Shown here piece after piece: positions 8,598 through 19,402 of a stretch of DNA of 64,000 nucleotides. Below the pieces are notes generated by a model, which saw nothing but the letters and a program-made list of their open reading frames with translations, was not told where the DNA came from and did not search any database. Where the stretch lies: contig NZ_CP032674.1 of assembly GCF_021730305.1 (NCBI RefSeq), positions 2,589,001 through 2,653,000 on the forward strand, given 5' to 3'. Position numbers and translations under genes: made by a program. The DNA comes from Xanthobacter sp. YC-JY1. Its GTDB lineage: Bacteria > Pseudomonadota > Alphaproteobacteria > Rhizobiales > Xanthobacteraceae. Every line of letters begins with the position of its first letter. Within the stretch, counting starts at the first letter, position 1.

Positions 8598-10040
8598 TCA
8601 CCGCGAGGTGCGGATCACCTGGATATCGAGGTCGCGAATCTTCTTGCGCAACGTGTTTCGGTTGAGCCCGAGCAGTTCCGCCGCCTTGATCTGGTTGCCG
8701 CGGGTCGCGGCGAGCGCAGCCGAGAGGAGCGGATATTCAACGTCCTTCAAGATGCGGTGATAGAGGCCGGGCGGGGGCAGATTTTCGCCGAAGCCGGAGA
8801 AGTAGGTGTTGAGGTGGCGCTCCACCGAGGCGGCGAGCGTCGCGTCCACCGGCCCCTCTTCCGACAGCATGTTCGGCATGGGCTCGGAGAGCTCGGCCTC
8901 GATGATGGCGGGGGTGATGACTTCCTGCGGATAGAGCGCGGCAAGGCGGCGGACGAGATTTTCCAGCTCGCGCACGTTGCCCGGCCAGCGATAGCGCTTG
9001 AGCCGGTCGAGGGCGGCGGAATCGATCTGCTTGGCGGGCAGGCCCTCCCGCTCGGCCTGCAGAAAGAAGTGCCGCACCAGATCGGGCACGTCCTCGGAGC
9101 GCTCGCGCAGGGGCGGCAGGCGCAGGGGCACCACGTTCAGGCGGAAGAACAGGTCTTCGCGGAACAGGCCCTGCTGGATGAGCGTGCGCAGATCCTTGTT
9201 GGTGGCGGCGATGATGCGCACGTCGGTCTTGATGGGCGTGCGCCCGCCGACCGTCGTGTACTCGCCCTGCTGGAGCACGCGCAGCAGGCGGGTCTGCGCC
9301 TCCATCGGCATGTCGCCGATCTCGTCGAGGAAGAGCGTGCCGCCCTCGGCCTGCTCGAAGCGGCCGGGGTTGCGGGTGGTGGCGCCGGTGAACGAGCCCT
9401 TCTCGTGGCCGAACAGCTCGCTCTCGATGAGGTCGCGCGGGATGGCGGCCATATTGATGGCGACGAACGGCCCGGTGCGGCGCTTGCCGTAGTCGTGCAG
9501 CGCTCGGGCCACCAGTTCCTTGCCGGTGCCGCTCTCGCCCGCGATCATCACGGTGAGGTCGGTCTGCATCAGGCGGGCGAGGAGGCGATAAATCTCCTGC
9601 ATGGCGGGCGAGCGGCCCACCAGCGGAATGTTGTCCTGCTCCTCGGGGGCGTGGTGGTGGCCGTCGCCCTTCTTCGGCTCGGCGAGGGCGCGGCCGACGA
9701 TGGAGATCAGCTCCTTCAGGTCGAAGGGCTTCGGCAGATATTCATAGGCCCCGCGCTCGGAGGCGCGGATGGCGGTCATGAAGGTGTTCTGCGCGCTCAT
9801 GACGATGACCGGCAGATCCGGCCGCGCCTTCTTGATGCGCGGCAGGAGGTCGAAGGCGTTCTCGTCGGGCATCACCACGTCGGTGATGACGAGATCGCCA
9901 TCGCCCTGGCTCACCCAGCGCCACAGCGTGGCGGCGTTGCCGCAGGAACGCACCTCATATCCCGCGCGCGAGAGCGCCTGGTTGAGCACGGTGCGGATCG
10001 CGGCATCGTCGTCGGCGACCAGGATGCTTCCGGATGGCAT
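8598..10040 (-). CDS. ntrC: Nitrogen regulation response regulator NtrC (sigma-54 activator)
   Basis: Cytosolic transcription activator phosphorylated by NtrB under nitrogen limitation (480 aa, the family norm). Receiver domain: [12 protein letters not shown] at the N-terminus and phosphoacceptor in [12 protein letters not shown] near residue 54. AAA+ domain: Walker A GESGTGKE, an intact sigma-54 contact loop GSFTGA, Walker [12 protein letters not shown]-terminal Fis-type helix-turn-helix: [22 protein letters not shown] chose the ATG giving [12 protein letters not shown]; the open frame upstream overlaps ntrB. It starts 7 bp after ntrB. The sigma-54-like promoter before urtA in this same window is a likely target. 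Confidence 0.97.
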   Translation of the reverse strand: MPSGSILVADDDAAIRTVLNQALSRAGYEVRSCGNAATLWRWVSQGDGDLVITDVVMPDENAFDLLPRIKKARPDLPVIVMSAQNTFMTAIRASERGAYEYLPKPFDLKELISIVGRALAEPKKGDGHHHAPEEQDNIPLVGRSPAMQEIYRLLARLMQTDLTVMIAGESGTGKELVARALHDYGKRRTGPFVAINMAAIPRDLIESELFGHEKGSFTGATTRNPGRFEQAEGGTLFLDEIGDMPMEAQTRLLRVLQQGEYTTVGGRTPIKTDVRIIAATNKDLRTLIQQGLFREDLFFRLNVVPLRLPPLRERSEDVPDLVRHFFLQAEREGLPAKQIDSAALDRLKRYRWPGNVRELENLVRRLAALYPQEVITPAIIEAELSEPMPNMLSEEGPVDATLAASVERHLNTYFSGFGENLPPPGLYHRILKDVEYPLLSAALAATRGNQIKAAELLGLNRNTLRKKIRDLDIQVIRTSR

Positions 10041-10047
10041 CGACACC

Positions 10048-11304
10048 TCAATTGTCCTCTCGAACAGGGCTCTTGCCGCGATACATGGGCAGGAGCACGC
10101 GGAACGTGGTGCGGCGGGGCTGGCTATCGCATTCGACGATGCCGCCATGGTCACCGATGATCTTCGCCACCAAAGCAAGACCGAGGCCAGAGCCGGTGGG
10201 CTTGGTGGTCACGAACGGGTCGAACAGGTGGGGCACGAGGTCTTCCGGCACGCCCTTGCCGTTGTCCCTCACGCAGAACTCAAGCGGCAGGCTGACGCGC
10301 GTGGAGGCGCCCGGCACCATCAGCCGCACGCCGGGGCGGAAGGCGGTGGTGAGCTGGATCTCGCCGTCCTGATCGCTGTCGATGGCTTCCGCCGCATTCT
10401 TCACCAGGTTCAGGAACACCTGAATGAGCTGGTCGCGGTTGGCGAGCACCGGCGGCAGGGAGGGGTCGTATTCCTCCACGAAGCGGATGTGGCGGGCAAA
10501 GCCCGAGGAGGCGAGCGTGCGCACATGCTCCAGCACCGCGTGGATGTTGACCGGCTCGCGCTCCACCGGGCGCTCGTCGGAGAACACCTCCATCCGGTCC
10601 ACCAGCTTCACGATGCGGTCGGCCTCGTCGCAGATCAGGCGGGTGAGCGCCCGGTCCTCGTCGTCGGCAGATTGTTCCAGAAGCTGCGCCGCGCCGCGGA
10701 TGCCGGAGAGCGGATTCTTGATCTCGTGGGCCAGCATGGAGGCCAGCGCGCTCACCGAACGGGCGGCGCCGCGGTGGGTGAGCTGGCGGTCCATCTTGTC
10801 GGCGATGGTGCGCTCCTGGAGCATCACCACCACATTGTCCGGCTGCTCGTTCACCGGCGCCACGTGAATGTCCACGATGCGCTCGCCGCCGTTGCGCGGC
10901 GTGCCGAGGTCCACGCGATATTCGTTCACCGGCGCGCCGCGCTGGCGCACCTGATCGATGAGGCCGAGGAGCGGCGTGCCGAAGGGCACGAACTCGGTCA
11001 GGGGACGTCGGCGCAGCAGCGGCGCGCTGACCTCGAAGAAGGCTTCGGCCGCGACATTGGCCTCCACCACATGGCCGTTGCCAGCGATGGTGAACAGCGG
11101 GTGCGGCACGGCATCGAGAATGGCGCGCGTCATGCCCGGCTCGGCGCCGCCGGCCTTGGCGACGTCGGCCTTGGCGACGTCCGGCGTCACCTCCTTGCCC
11201 GCAGCCTTGGGCGCATCCTTCGGCGCGTCCTTCCGCGGGTTCGAACTGCCCTTGCGCTTTTGATCCATCTTCCGTGTGTCTTGCTTTCTGGCTTCGGCCG
11301 TCAT
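10048..11304 (-). CDS. ntrB: Nitrogen regulation sensor kinase NtrB
   Basis: Cytosolic histidine kinase/phosphatase for NtrC, normally controlled by PII proteins (418 aa). It has a PAS domain (about residues 60-170), the H-box [17 protein letters not shown] with the phosphorylated histidine near residue 193, and a HATPase_c domain with VRDNGKGVP and GSGLGLALV. The first 60 residues are a Lys/Ala/Asp-rich linker with short repeats ([17 protein letters not shown]), longer than usual. The start codon overlaps the dusB stop codon as ATGA, which fixes this start better than the ATG five codons upstream and shows coupling within dusB-ntrB-ntrC. Confidence 0.95.
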   Translation of the reverse strand: MTAEARKQDTRKMDQKRKGSSNPRKDAPKDAPKAAGKEVTPDVAKADVAKAGGAEPGMTRAILDAVPHPLFTIAGNGHVVEANVAAEAFFEVSAPLLRRRPLTEFVPFGTPLLGLIDQVRQRGAPVNEYRVDLGTPRNGGERIVDIHVAPVNEQPDNVVVMLQERTIADKMDRQLTHRGAARSVSALASMLAHEIKNPLSGIRGAAQLLEQSADDEDRALTRLICDEADRIVKLVDRMEVFSDERPVEREPVNIHAVLEHVRTLASSGFARHIRFVEEYDPSLPPVLANRDQLIQVFLNLVKNAAEAIDSDQDGEIQLTTAFRPGVRLMVPGASTRVSLPLEFCVRDNGKGVPEDLVPHLFDPFVTTKPTGSGLGLALVAKIIGDHGGIVECDSQPRRTTFRVLLPMYRGKSPVREDN

Positions 11305-12338
11305 GCCGCCGCCCTCCACATGAGTTCGTCGTAGGCCGCCATGATCCCGGTCTTCACGCGGCCCGGCCCGTCGAGCACCAGCACCCCCTTGCGCCAGCGC
11401 TCCACGAAGGCGGCGCGTGCGTTCCCCTGCCCTTTTGCCGCCGCATCCAGCGCCCAGCCGATATGCTTGCGCGCCTGGCGGACACCGAGGGCCGTGCCAT
11501 AGAGCGACAGCCAGCCCTCATAGAGCTCCAGCAGGATGTCCCGCTGCAGATCGAGCGGCGGATCCTCCTCGACCACGCGGCCGGCGAGCGCCTGCGCCAC
11601 CCGGCCGGGAAACCACGGCCGGCCCTGCGCGCCCCGACCGATCATCACGCCATCGGCACCGGAGGCCGCGAGAATGGCGGGGCCATCCGCGAGACTCACC
11701 ACGTCGCCATTGGCGATCACTGGGATCGATACGGCATCCTTGACCGCCCGGATGGCGCTCCAGTCGGCGCGGCCGGTGTAAAACTGGCAGCGGGTGCGGC
11801 CGTGGATCGTCACCATGGACAGCCCGCACGCCTCCGCCATCTCGGCGAGGGCCACGGCGGTGGGCGAGCCATCGTCCCAGCCGAGGCGGGTCTTCACGGT
11901 CACCGGAACGCTGACCGCCCCGCGCACAGCCTCGAAGATCGCCCGCGCCAGAGGCAGATCCCGCAGCAGCGCCGCGCCGGCGGCACCGGTGGTCACGCGC
12001 TTGGCGGGGCAGCCCATATTGATATCGATGAGCCCGGCGCCGGCGGCTTCCGCCACGCGCGCCGCCTCGCCCATGAGTCGCGGGTCGTTGCCGGCGAGTT
12101 GCACGGCGTGGAACGACACCCCTTCCCCTTCAGCGCGCAGCAGCATCTCGGGATGGCCCTCGAGAAGCGCCTCGCTGGCGAGCATTTCTGATATGACGAG
12201 CCCCGCGCCGTGGCGGACAGCCATCCGCCGCACCGGCGCATCGGTGATTCCCGCCATGGGGGCGAGGATGACCGGATTGGGCAGGGTCGCGGCGCCGATG
12301 CGCAACGCCGGAATGGACAATGGGACAGTCTCTTGCAC
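11301..12338 (-). CDS. dusB: tRNA-dihydrouridine synthase (NifR3/DusB)
   Basis: FMN enzyme that reduces uridine to dihydrouridine in tRNA; first gene of the classical nifR3-ntrBC operon. The core begins [20 protein letters not shown], holds the catalytic cysteine in [11 protein letters not shown], and ends with the C-terminal tRNA-binding helical domain. No ATG lies between the in-frame stop region and the conserved core: a GTG at 12338 gives 345 aa and a TTG at 12320 gives 339 aa, so the exact start is uncertain. It overlaps ntrB by 4 bp. The 151-bp gap to the divergent ispDF should hold both promoters. Confidence 0.92.
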   Translation of the reverse strand: MQETVPLSIPALRIGAATLPNPVILAPMAGITDAPVRRMAVRHGAGLVISEMLASEALLEGHPEMLLRAEGEGVSFHAVQLAGNDPRLMGEAARVAEAAGAGLIDINMGCPAKRVTTGAAGAALLRDLPLARAIFEAVRGAVSVPVTVKTRLGWDDGSPTAVALAEMAEACGLSMVTIHGRTRCQFYTGRADWSAIRAVKDAVSIPVIANGDVVSLADGPAILAASGADGVMIGRGAQGRPWFPGRVAQALAGRVVEEDPPLDLQRDILLELYEGWLSLYGTALGVRQARKHIGWALDAAAKGQGNARAAFVERWRKGVLVLDGPGRVKTGIMAAYDELMWRAAA

Positions 12339-12489
12339 AGATTTTAGGCCAGCTTCGTTCTGCCTACATCTTAGACAAATGTGCGCGGCACGCAAGGGCA
12401 GTGTGCACGCCGCTGCACCGCAGCATATGCGACCCCACCTTCTGTTACCGGCCTGACCTGCCGCCTTCGGTGAAAAAGGAGGATCGGCC

Positions 12490-13689
12490 GTGACCGGAAC
12501 GTCGGCCGCGAACTGCGTGGCGATCGTGGTGGCTGCCGGGCGCGGAAGCCGCGCGGGCGGACCTTTGCCGAAGCAGTACCAGCAACTGGGCGGCGAGCCG
12601 GTGCTGCGCCGCACGCTGCGCCTTTTTTGCGAGCATCCTGCCGTCACGGCCGTGCTAGCGGTCATCCATAGCGATGATTCAGGCCTCTTTGCGGACGCCG
12701 CAGAAGGCCTGCCCAAGATTCTGGCACCGGTTTCCGGTGGCGCGACGCGACAGGAGTCGGTGCGCGCCGGCCTTGAGGCACTGGCGGGTTCCGGCGCGCC
12801 GACGGTCGTGCTGGTGCACGATGCCGCCCGCCCCTACGCCACACCCGATCTCATCGCCCGCGCCATTGCCGCCGCCGGCGAAGCCGATGCCGCCATCCCG
12901 GTGCTGGCGGTGACCGACACGGTGAAGCGCGTGGATGCCGCCGGGCTGGTTGAGGAGACGGTGGATCGCGCGGCGCTGCGCGCCGTGCAGACGCCGCAGG
13001 CGTTCCGCTATGCCCCGCTCGTGGCCGCCCATCGAACGGCGGCCGAGAGCGGCGTCACGACACTGACCGACGATGCCTCGGTGATGGAATGGGCCGGCCA
13101 CAGGGTCGCGACCTTTGCCGGCGAGACAGGGAACATCAAATTGACCACAGCCGAAGACATGACCCGCGCCGCCGCTTCCACCCTCGCCGACCTGCCGGAT
13201 GTGCGCACCGGCACCGGCTTCGACGTCCATGCCTTCGGTCCCGGCGACCATGTGATGCTCGGCGGTGTGGCGGTGCCCCACGGCTTCGGGCTGGTCGGTC
13301 ATTCGGATGCGGACGTGGGCCTGCACGCCCTCACCGACGCCCTGCTGGGTGCGCTCTGCGACGGCGACATCGGCGCCCATTTCCCGCCCTCGGACCCGCA
13401 GTGGAAAGGCGCGTCCTCCGATCGCTTCCTCGCCCATGCGGTGGAAAAGGTGAAGGCGCGCGGCGGGCGCATCGCCCATCTCGATCTCACCCTCATCTGC
13501 GAGGCGCCGAAGGTCGGGCCCCATCGCGACGCCATCCGCGCCGAGATCGCGCGCATCACCGGCGTTCCGGCCGCCCGCATCTCGGTGAAGGCCACCACCA
13601 CGGAGAAGCTCGGCTTCACCGGTCGGCGCGAAGGCATCGCCGCCATGGCCAGCGCCACCATCCGCCTGCCGGCGGGCGAGGAGATCTGA
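12490..13689 (+). CDS. ispDF: Bifunctional IspD/IspF enzyme (MEP isoprenoid pathway)
   Basis: Cytosolic fusion catalysing two non-consecutive MEP steps: CTP-dependent formation of CDP-methylerythritol (IspD) and cyclisation to ME-cPP (IspF). The N-terminal IspD half shows [17 protein letters not shown] at about residues 15-31 and VHDAARPY near residue 112. The C-terminal IspF half (from about residue 240) shows GTGFDVHAF with metal ligands, [18 protein letters not shown], and the [15 protein letters not shown] end. The 399-residue length fits alphaproteobacterial fusions. It starts at GTG with an excellent ribosome-binding site, AAGGAGG, 7 bases upstream. pncC begins 2 bp after its stop. Confidence 0.97.
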   Translation: MTGTSAANCVAIVVAAGRGSRAGGPLPKQYQQLGGEPVLRRTLRLFCEHPAVTAVLAVIHSDDSGLFADAAEGLPKILAPVSGGATRQESVRAGLEALAGSGAPTVVLVHDAARPYATPDLIARAIAAAGEADAAIPVLAVTDTVKRVDAAGLVEETVDRAALRAVQTPQAFRYAPLVAAHRTAAESGVTTLTDDASVMEWAGHRVATFAGETGNIKLTTAEDMTRAAASTLADLPDVRTGTGFDVHAFGPGDHVMLGGVAVPHGFGLVGHSDADVGLHALTDALLGALCDGDIGAHFPPSDPQWKGASSDRFLAHAVEKVKARGGRIAHLDLTLICEAPKVGPHRDAIRAEIARITGVPAARISVKATTTEKLGFTGRREGIAAMASATIRLPAGEEI

Positions 13690-13691
13690 CG

Positions 13692-14180
13692 ATGGACGAA
13701 GAAACCTACGCCCGCGCCGTCGCCGTCCTCGACGCCTTCCGCGCCCGCGGCTGGACGCTGGCAACGGCGGAATCCTGCACCGGCGGGCTGGTGGCCGGCG
13801 CCCTCACCGAGGTGCCGGGATCGTCTGATGTGGTGGACCGCGGCTTCGTCACCTATTCCAACGCCGCCAAGATGGCGATGATCGGCGTGCCCGAAGCGAC
13901 CCTTGCCGCCCATGGCGCCGTGAGCGAGGCAACCGCGCGCGCCATGGCCGAGGGCGCACTGAAGACGGCCGGCGTGGATGTGGCGGTGGCCATCACGGGC
14001 GTCGCCGGCCCCGGCGGAGGTTCGGAGACGAAACCCGTTGGTCTCGTCCAATTCGCCTGTGCCCGCCGCGACGGCACGACCGTCCATCAGGAGAGGCGAT
14101 TCGGCGAAATCGGCCGCGCCGAGGTGCGCCGGCTCTCGGTTCTCCAGGCACTCGATCTGCTGCGCAGCGCGGCATCCTGA
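13692..14180 (+). CDS. pncC: CinA C-terminal-type nicotinamide-nucleotide amidase (PncC)
   Basis: Stand-alone CinA C-terminal domain (162 aa) expected to deamidate NMN to nicotinic acid mononucleotide in the pyridine nucleotide salvage cycle. Family motifs are present: WTLATAESCTGGLVAGALTEVPGSS near residue 20, with the catalytic serine in ESCTGG, YSNAAKMAMIGV near residue 57, and AVAITGVAGPGGGSETKPVG near residue 100. The N-terminal MoCF domain of full CinA is absent, as is common. It follows ispDF by 2 bp and ends at a strong terminator, so the two genes form one unit. Confidence 0.93.
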   Translation: MDEETYARAVAVLDAFRARGWTLATAESCTGGLVAGALTEVPGSSDVVDRGFVTYSNAAKMAMIGVPEATLAAHGAVSEATARAMAEGALKTAGVDVAVAITGVAGPGGGSETKPVGLVQFACARRDGTTVHQERRFGEIGRAEVRRLSVLQALDLLRSAAS

Positions 14181-14186
14181 AAACGA

Positions 14187-14210
14187 AAAAGCCGCCCGAG
14201 GGCGGCTTTT
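14187..14210. terminator. Bidirectional intrinsic terminator between pncC and the SPOR gene
   Basis: AAAAGCCGCC (14187-14196) pairs perfectly with GGCGGCTTTT (14201-14210) around the loop CGAG. The flanking A and T runs provide a uridine tract in both directions, serving the convergent pncC (plus) and the SPOR protein (minus). Confidence 0.92.
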
Positions 14211-14235
14211 CAGCTTTGGGGCAGCGAACCGCCCG

Positions 14236-16131
14236 TCAGAGCTTGGTCACGACGCAGTCGCCGCCCTGGGCGCGCAGAGACTGGCAGAGGTCGTTGGCCT
14301 GGTCGCGGCTGGCGAACGGGCCGACCTGGGCGCGATAATAGATGCCCTTGTCGCCGAGATCCGCCTTCTTGACCGTCGCCTTGTAGCTGCCGAGCAGGTT
14401 CGGATACTTGGCCTGCAGCGCCTTCCACGAGCCCAGCGCATCGCTTTCCGACCGCTGGGACGCCACCTGCACCACATAGGTGCCGGCCGCCGTGGGCGCG
14501 GGAGACGTGCTAGCGGTGGCATCCGCCGGCGCGGAGGCGGGCACGGTGGTGACGGGATTGGGCTGCGGCAGCCCAACCGGGATCGGGTTCTGGCTCGGCG
14601 CATAGGCCGAGACGGCGCTGGACGGCACGCCGGGCGTCACGCTGCCGTCTGCGCGCACGGTCATGGTTCGCACGCGCTTGGGCTCGGTGAGGTTCTGCGT
14701 CGCCTGCATGGGCTGCTGGGTCGGTGCCGGGGCGCTGTCCGCGGGCGGACGGGCGGCGGAGGTCACATCCACCGGCTGCTCCTCGCGCGGCACCATCTTC
14801 TCGTTTCCGGCCGTCACGGGACCGCCCATGCGGTCATAGATGGATTTCTGCGCGTCGGCCGTTGTCGCCGGCGTCGTGGTCTTGGCCGGGGCGGAATCGG
14901 CTTTGATGACCGGAGGCCCGCCGGACGAGGACATCAGCCCCGAGCGGCCCACGGCCATGTTGTAGGCGAACACGCCGGCAACGCCCGCAACCACGAGACC
15001 CACCAGCGAAACGCCGAGCAGGAGTGCCGTGCGACCGCGACGGCGGCGCGGTTCCGGCTCGTACATCTCGTCGCCGTGGGGCGGCATGTAGCCGTCATCG
15101 GCATATTCCGGATCGTAGCGGTCGTCGTAGTCGTCGTAATCGTAGTCCTCGTCACGACGCGCGGCGGAATAGGCGTAGCCCGCTTCGTCCGTCTCATCGT
15201 CGTAACGCGCCGCCTGCTGGCCGGAGGCTGGGCGACGGTCGTCCTGATAGCGTGTGTCCTGATACCGGGCGTCTTGAGCGCGCGCGTCCTGACGATACCC
15301 CTGGGCATCCGCCCGGCCGTAAGCCTGCTGCGACTGCGGGGCCTGGCCCTGCCCATAGCCGGCGGCCCGCGCGCGTGGATCGGCGCTGCGGGGATCGGCG
15401 CTGCGGGGATCGGCGCTGCGGGGATCGGCGCTGCGGGGATCGGGCTGCCGCGGTTCGTCTACGCCGTCATCATAGTCGTCGTCGTAATCGTCATAGTCCT
15501 GCGCCGGCTGTTGCTGCGGTGGCACGGCGCGTGCAGCGGCGGCGTCGCGGGCGAGCGAGCCGTAACCCAGGCGAACATCGGCCGTGCGCGTATCCACCGG
15601 GCGGGGCGCGGGGGCGTAGGACGGGGCAGGCTGGGCATAGCCGGACTGGCCATACCCCTGAGGAGCGCGGGACTGAGGCTCCGGCGCGTAAGAGGGAGCG
15701 GTGCGCGCCGGGACGGCAGGCTGACGCGCGGGGGCGGTGTTCCACGCCTCGGCGTCGTCATCCTCGTCATAATCGGGTTCGACAACAGCGGCGCGGGAAG
15801 GTGGCTGGAGCGCGGCGCGAGGCGGCTGAGGGGCCGCCAGACGCTGAGCCGGCGCGGGAGCTGCCGGCGGCGCAAAGCGCTGCGCGGGCGCCCGGCGGGC
15901 ATCCAATTGCTGGGCTGCGCTCTGCTGGGGCGCGGCCGAACGGGACTGCTGGTCGGGCGGGAGCCCGTCAAAATCGTCGAAAGGATCGTGATCCATGAGC
16001 CGAGCAAGCTCGGCGAGGGGATCACGACCACCCGCGCGATCGCCACTGGCGGCCTGCGCCGGCCGGGAGCCGGGGCCGCTTCCCGTGGCAGCATCGTCAC
16101 GCCGGTAGCGGTACCTGCTTTCGTCGCCCAT
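14236..16131 (-). CDS. SPOR-domain inner-membrane protein
   Basis: Predicted single-pass inner-membrane protein with a large N-terminal low-complexity cytoplasmic region (about residues 1-360, rich in Pro, Gln, Asp, Arg and Tyr), one transmembrane helix (RTALLLGVSLVGLVVAGVAG near residue 375-400), a linker, and a C-terminal SPOR domain of about 75 residues (GTYVVQVASQRSESDALGSW to the stop). SPOR domains bind denuded glycan strands at the division septum, so a role in division or cell-wall remodelling is likely. The start at MGDESRYRYRRDD was chosen because upstream codons show no conserved character. A tandem SADPR repeat lies at about residues 231-252. It is close to argS, a gene order often seen in alphaproteobacteria. 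Confidence 0.85.
   Translation of the reverse strand: MGDESRYRYRRDDAATGSGPGSRPAQAASGDRAGGRDPLAELARLMDHDPFDDFDGLPPDQQSRSAAPQQSAAQQLDARRAPAQRFAPPAAPAPAQRLAAPQPPRAALQPPSRAAVVEPDYDEDDDAEAWNTAPARQPAVPARTAPSYAPEPQSRAPQGYGQSGYAQPAPSYAPAPRPVDTRTADVRLGYGSLARDAAAARAVPPQQQPAQDYDDYDDDYDDGVDEPRQPDPRSADPRSADPRSADPRSADPRARAAGYGQGQAPQSQQAYGRADAQGYRQDARAQDARYQDTRYQDDRRPASGQQAARYDDETDEAGYAYSAARRDEDYDYDDYDDRYDPEYADDGYMPPHGDEMYEPEPRRRRGRTALLLGVSLVGLVVAGVAGVFAYNMAVGRSGLMSSSGGPPVIKADSAPAKTTTPATTADAQKSIYDRMGGPVTAGNEKMVPREEQPVDVTSAARPPADSAPAPTQQPMQATQNLTEPKRVRTMTVRADGSVTPGVPSSAVSAYAPSQNPIPVGLPQPNPVTTVPASAPADATASTSPAPTAAGTYVVQVASQRSESDALGSWKALQAKYPNLLGSYKATVKKADLGDKGIYYRAQVGPFASRDQANDLCQSLRAQGGDCVVTKL
15376..15441 (-). 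repeat. 15-bp tandem repeat inside the SPOR-domain gene
   Basis: A 15-bp unit (GGATCGGCGCTGCGG on the plus strand) is repeated four times head to tail with a partial fifth copy. In frame it encodes SADPR repeats in the disordered cytoplasmic region, so copy-number changes would alter length but not frame. Confidence 0.85.
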
Positions 16132-16254
16132 GTCGCCTCGATGTGTTGCGCCGCCCACCCGGCCGGATCCTCGCGAAACGGATCTTCGCGAACCGGCCAA
16201 CAAGCCCCGCCCGCACCTCGGCCAGCATATGCCAGGCCGCAACCGGACGAGCGA

Positions 16255-18015
16255 TTATTTCATCTCGTCAACGGCCTCCACCCCGAGCACCTTGAGACCG
16301 GAAGCGAGTACCGTGGCCACGCCATGCACCAAAGCCAAGCGAGCCGAGGTCAAATCTCGATCATTCTCGATAATGAAGCGTAAATGTGGCAAGTCTTTTC
16401 CCCGGTTCCACTGGGCGTGGAACTCGCTTGCCAGATCATGCAGGAAGAAGGAGACGCGGTGCGGCTCGCGCGCCGCCGCGGCCTGCTCCACGAGGCGCGG
16501 CCATGAGGCGATGCGGCGCAGCAGCGTCAGCTCGCCCTCGTCATCGAGTCGGGCGAGGGCCGCCCCGGCGAAGCCGGCGGGCTCGGCCGGCAGGTCCGCG
16601 AACTGCTCGTTGGCATTGCGCAGGATCGACTTGGCCCGGGCGTGGGCATACTGCACGTAGAACACCGGGTTCTCGCGCGACTGCTCGATCACCTTGCCGA
16701 GATCGAAGTCGAGCGGCGCGTCGTTCTTGCGGAAGAGCATCATGAAGCGCACCGCATCGCGGCCCACCTCGTCCACCACCTCGCGCAGCGTGACGAACGA
16801 GCCTGCGCGCTTCGACATACGTACCGGCTCGCCATTGCGGAACAGGCGCACGAGCTGGATCAGCTCCACGTCGAGGCTGGCCTTGCCGCCCGACACCGCC
16901 TTCACCGCCGCCTGCATGCGCTTGACGTAACCGCCATGATCGGCGCCCCAGACGTCGATCATCTTGAGGAAGCCGCGCTCCACCTTGTCCTTGTGGTAGG
17001 CGATGTCGCCGGCGAAATAGGTGTAGCTGCCGTCCGACTTCTTCAGCGGCCGGTCCACGTCGTCGCCGAAATCGGTGGAGCGGAACAGGGTCTGCTCGCG
17101 ATCCTCCCAATCCTCGATGGGCGCGCCCTTGGGCGGCGGCAGGCGGCCTTCATAGACCTCGCCCGATGCGCGCAGCGCCTCGATGGTTGCACCCACCTTA
17201 TCCACCGCGCCGAAGGCCAGAGAGCGCTCGGAGAAGAACACGTCGAACTCGATGCCGAGGGCGGTGAGGTCGTCGCGGATCATCTCCATCATGCAGCCGA
17301 TGGCGAAGGAGCGGAAAACGGGCAGCCATTCGCTTTCCGGCGCGGCCATGTATTCGCCGCCGTGCATCTCGGCGAGCTGCTGGCCGACGGCGACGAGATA
17401 GTCGCCGGGATAGAGGCCGTCCGGAATGTCCGCCTTCTCGCCCGTCACCGCCTCGCGGTAACGCAGGAAGGCGGAGCGGCCGAGCACGTCCACCTGGGCG
17501 CCGGCGTCGTTGATGTAATATTCCTTGGTCACGGCAAAGCCGGCGAACGCCAGCAGGCGCGCCATGGCATCGCCGAACACCGCGCCCCGGCAATGGCCCA
17601 CATGCATGGGGCCGGTGGGGTTGGCGGAGACGTACTCCACATTCACCTTCTCGCCCGCGCCGAACGTCGAGCGGCCGAAGTGGAGGCCCTGGGTGAGCGC
17701 GGCGGCGAGCACCTTGGGCCAGAAGGCGGCATCAAGGGCGATGTTGATGAAGCCGGGACCGGCCACGTCCACCCGCGCCACGCCCGGCACCGCCTGCAGC
17801 TTGCCCGCGATCTTCTCGGCGAGGTCGCGCGGCTTCAGGCCGGCGTCCTTGGACAGCACCATGGCCGCATTGGTGGCGAGGTCGCCGTGGCTCGCATCGC
17901 GCGGCGGCTCCACCACCACGCGGGCGAGGTCGAGGCCGGCTTTGATGAGGCCCTCGGCGGAAAGGGCGGCGACGGCTTCGCGGACGTGATCGGCGAAGAT
18001 CGCGTAGACGTTCAT
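16255..18015 (-). CDS. argS: Arginyl-tRNA synthetase
   Basis: Class Ia aminoacyl-tRNA synthetase charging tRNA-Arg (586 aa). The class I signature is seen as [20 protein letters not shown] near residue 130, where MHVGH takes the HIGH position. The N-terminal Add-1 domain starts [18 protein letters not shown] and the C-terminal DALR anticodon-binding domain ends the protein ([11 protein letters not shown] onward). Like many ArgS enzymes, it lacks a canonical [13 protein letters not shown] near residue 400 fills the role. It lies between dgt and the SPOR gene in the same direction. Confidence 0.97.
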   Translation of the reverse strand: MNVYAIFADHVREAVAALSAEGLIKAGLDLARVVVEPPRDASHGDLATNAAMVLSKDAGLKPRDLAEKIAGKLQAVPGVARVDVAGPGFINIALDAAFWPKVLAAALTQGLHFGRSTFGAGEKVNVEYVSANPTGPMHVGHCRGAVFGDAMARLLAFAGFAVTKEYYINDAGAQVDVLGRSAFLRYREAVTGEKADIPDGLYPGDYLVAVGQQLAEMHGGEYMAAPESEWLPVFRSFAIGCMMEMIRDDLTALGIEFDVFFSERSLAFGAVDKVGATIEALRASGEVYEGRLPPPKGAPIEDWEDREQTLFRSTDFGDDVDRPLKKSDGSYTYFAGDIAYHKDKVERGFLKMIDVWGADHGGYVKRMQAAVKAVSGGKASLDVELIQLVRLFRNGEPVRMSKRAGSFVTLREVVDEVGRDAVRFMMLFRKNDAPLDFDLGKVIEQSRENPVFYVQYAHARAKSILRNANEQFADLPAEPAGFAGAALARLDDEGELTLLRRIASWPRLVEQAAAAREPHRVSFFLHDLASEFHAQWNRGKDLPHLRFIIENDRDLTSARLALVHGVATVLASGLKVLGVEAVDEMK

Positions 18016-18051
18016 GGAATGGGGTCCAATCGGGTTCGGTTGCCGGCGCGC

Positions 18052-19257
18052 CTAACGCAAGTCCGGTGTCGAGTCAAAGAAACGGGCGTGCTGGTCGAGG
18101 GCGTAGCGGTCGGTCATGCCCGCGATGTAGTCGCAGACGCGGCGGGCGAGGCGCTCGCCTTCCAGCGTCTCGATACCGTCCTGCCAGGAGGGCGGCAGGT
18201 CCTTCGGGCGGTTGATGAAATAGGCGAACAGGTCGCGGATCACCCCCTGCGCCTCGGCCATGATGCGGTTGACCCGCTCGTGCCGGTACATGCGCGGAAA
18301 GAGGAAGCCCTTCAGCGCCTTCTCCTTCTGCCGCATGGCATCCGAGAAGGCGACGATGGGCGCGCCGAGGGCCCGGACATCCTCCGCCGAGGCCACGCCG
18401 GCGGTCTGCGCGCGGCGGGTGCTTTCCGCCACCACGTCCTCGATGAGCAGGGTGATGACCAGCCTGAGCACCTCGTTCACTGTGCGCGGCACGTCGAGGC
18501 CGGGATACCGCCCGCGCACGCTGGCTAGCGCCTCGCCCACCAGCGGCAGGCCGGCAATGTCGTCCAGCGTGAACATGCGGGCGCGCAAGCCGTCGTCCAG
18601 ATCGTGCACATCATAGGCGATGTCGTCGGAGATGGCGGCGACCTGCGCCTCCGCCGAGGCGTGGCTCCACAATTCGAGATCCTGCTGGGCCGAATGCACG
18701 CGGATGGCGTGGGGCAGGCCGTCGCGATAGCGGCCGATGCCGTTGCCTTCGCGGTCGGTCAGCGGGCCGTTGTGCTTGGCGATGCCCTCCAGCGTCTCCC
18801 ATGTCAGGTTGAGGCCGTCGAAGGCGGCATAGCGGCCTTCGATGCGGGTGACGACGCGCAGCGACTGCGCGTTGTGGTCGAAGCCGCCCTGCCCCGCCAT
18901 GCAGGCGTCCAGCGCCCGCTCGCCGGCATGGGCGAAGGGCGGGTGGCCGAGATCATGCGCCAGCGCCAGCGCCTCGGCGAGGTCCTCGTCCAGCCCCAGC
19001 GCGCGGGCGATGGAGCGGGCCACCTGCACCACCTCCAGCGTGTGGGTGAGGCGAGTGCGGTAATGGTCGCCCTCGTTGAAGACGAAGACCTGCGTCTTCT
19101 GCTTCAGCCGGCGGAAGGCGGTGGAATGGATGATGCGGTCGCAGTCGCGCCGGAACGGGCTGCGCGGCGGCATCTCGGGTTCCGGCACAAGGCGGCCGCG
19201 GGAGCGCTCGGCTTCGCAGGCCCAGGCCACGCGGGGCGTCGCGCCGCTCACCGCCAT
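18052..19257 (-). CDS. dgt: Deoxyguanosinetriphosphate triphosphohydrolase-like protein
   Basis: HD-domain enzyme predicted to hydrolyse dGTP (or other dNTPs) to the nucleoside and tripolyphosphate, acting in the cytosol (401 aa). Metal-binding signature: [17 protein letters not shown], then [19 protein letters not shown] around residues 95-125, giving the H...HD ligands. Substrate-site stretches YRTRLTHT and [16 protein letters not shown] are also present. The start at [15 protein letters not shown] was chosen over an ATG 23 codons upstream that adds only Arg-rich sequence. It follows the short, non-E. coli Dgt class common in alphaproteobacteria. Confidence 0.92.
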   Translation of the reverse strand: MAVSGATPRVAWACEAERSRGRLVPEPEMPPRSPFRRDCDRIIHSTAFRRLKQKTQVFVFNEGDHYRTRLTHTLEVVQVARSIARALGLDEDLAEALALAHDLGHPPFAHAGERALDACMAGQGGFDHNAQSLRVVTRIEGRYAAFDGLNLTWETLEGIAKHNGPLTDREGNGIGRYRDGLPHAIRVHSAQQDLELWSHASAEAQVAAISDDIAYDVHDLDDGLRARMFTLDDIAGLPLVGEALASVRGRYPGLDVPRTVNEVLRLVITLLIEDVVAESTRRAQTAGVASAEDVRALGAPIVAFSDAMRQKEKALKGFLFPRMYRHERVNRIMAEAQGVIRDLFAYFINRPKDLPPSWQDGIETLEGERLARRVCDYIAGMTDRYALDQHARFFDSTPDLR

Positions 19258-19402
19258 GACCGCCCCTCCCCCATTCCGGCCGGCGCGGCACAAGACCCTG
19301 CGGCGACGCACAAAACCCTTTTGCACCGCCCGCCCTTTAAATCGGGGGCGGATGGACTTACCTTAGAAGCCATTGCCAGCTTCAATTCGTAAAGTCGATA
19401 CC

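Noticed and set aside
12339-12489. NtrC or sigma-54 site controlling dusB-ntrBC
   Set aside because: GGCACG appears on the plus strand but without the TTGC at proper spacing, and the TGCAC copies are direct rather than inverted.
15376-15441. CRISPR-like repeat
   Set aside because: Repeats are 15 bp, contiguous with no spacers, and in frame within a coding region. No CRISPR array was seen anywhere in the window.
13978-16383. 801-codon plus-strand frame with apparent membrane stretches opposite the SPOR gene
   Set aside because: The Val/Ile runs are the antisense of Asp/Tyr/Asp codons in the low-complexity region; it also crosses the strong terminator at 14187-14210.
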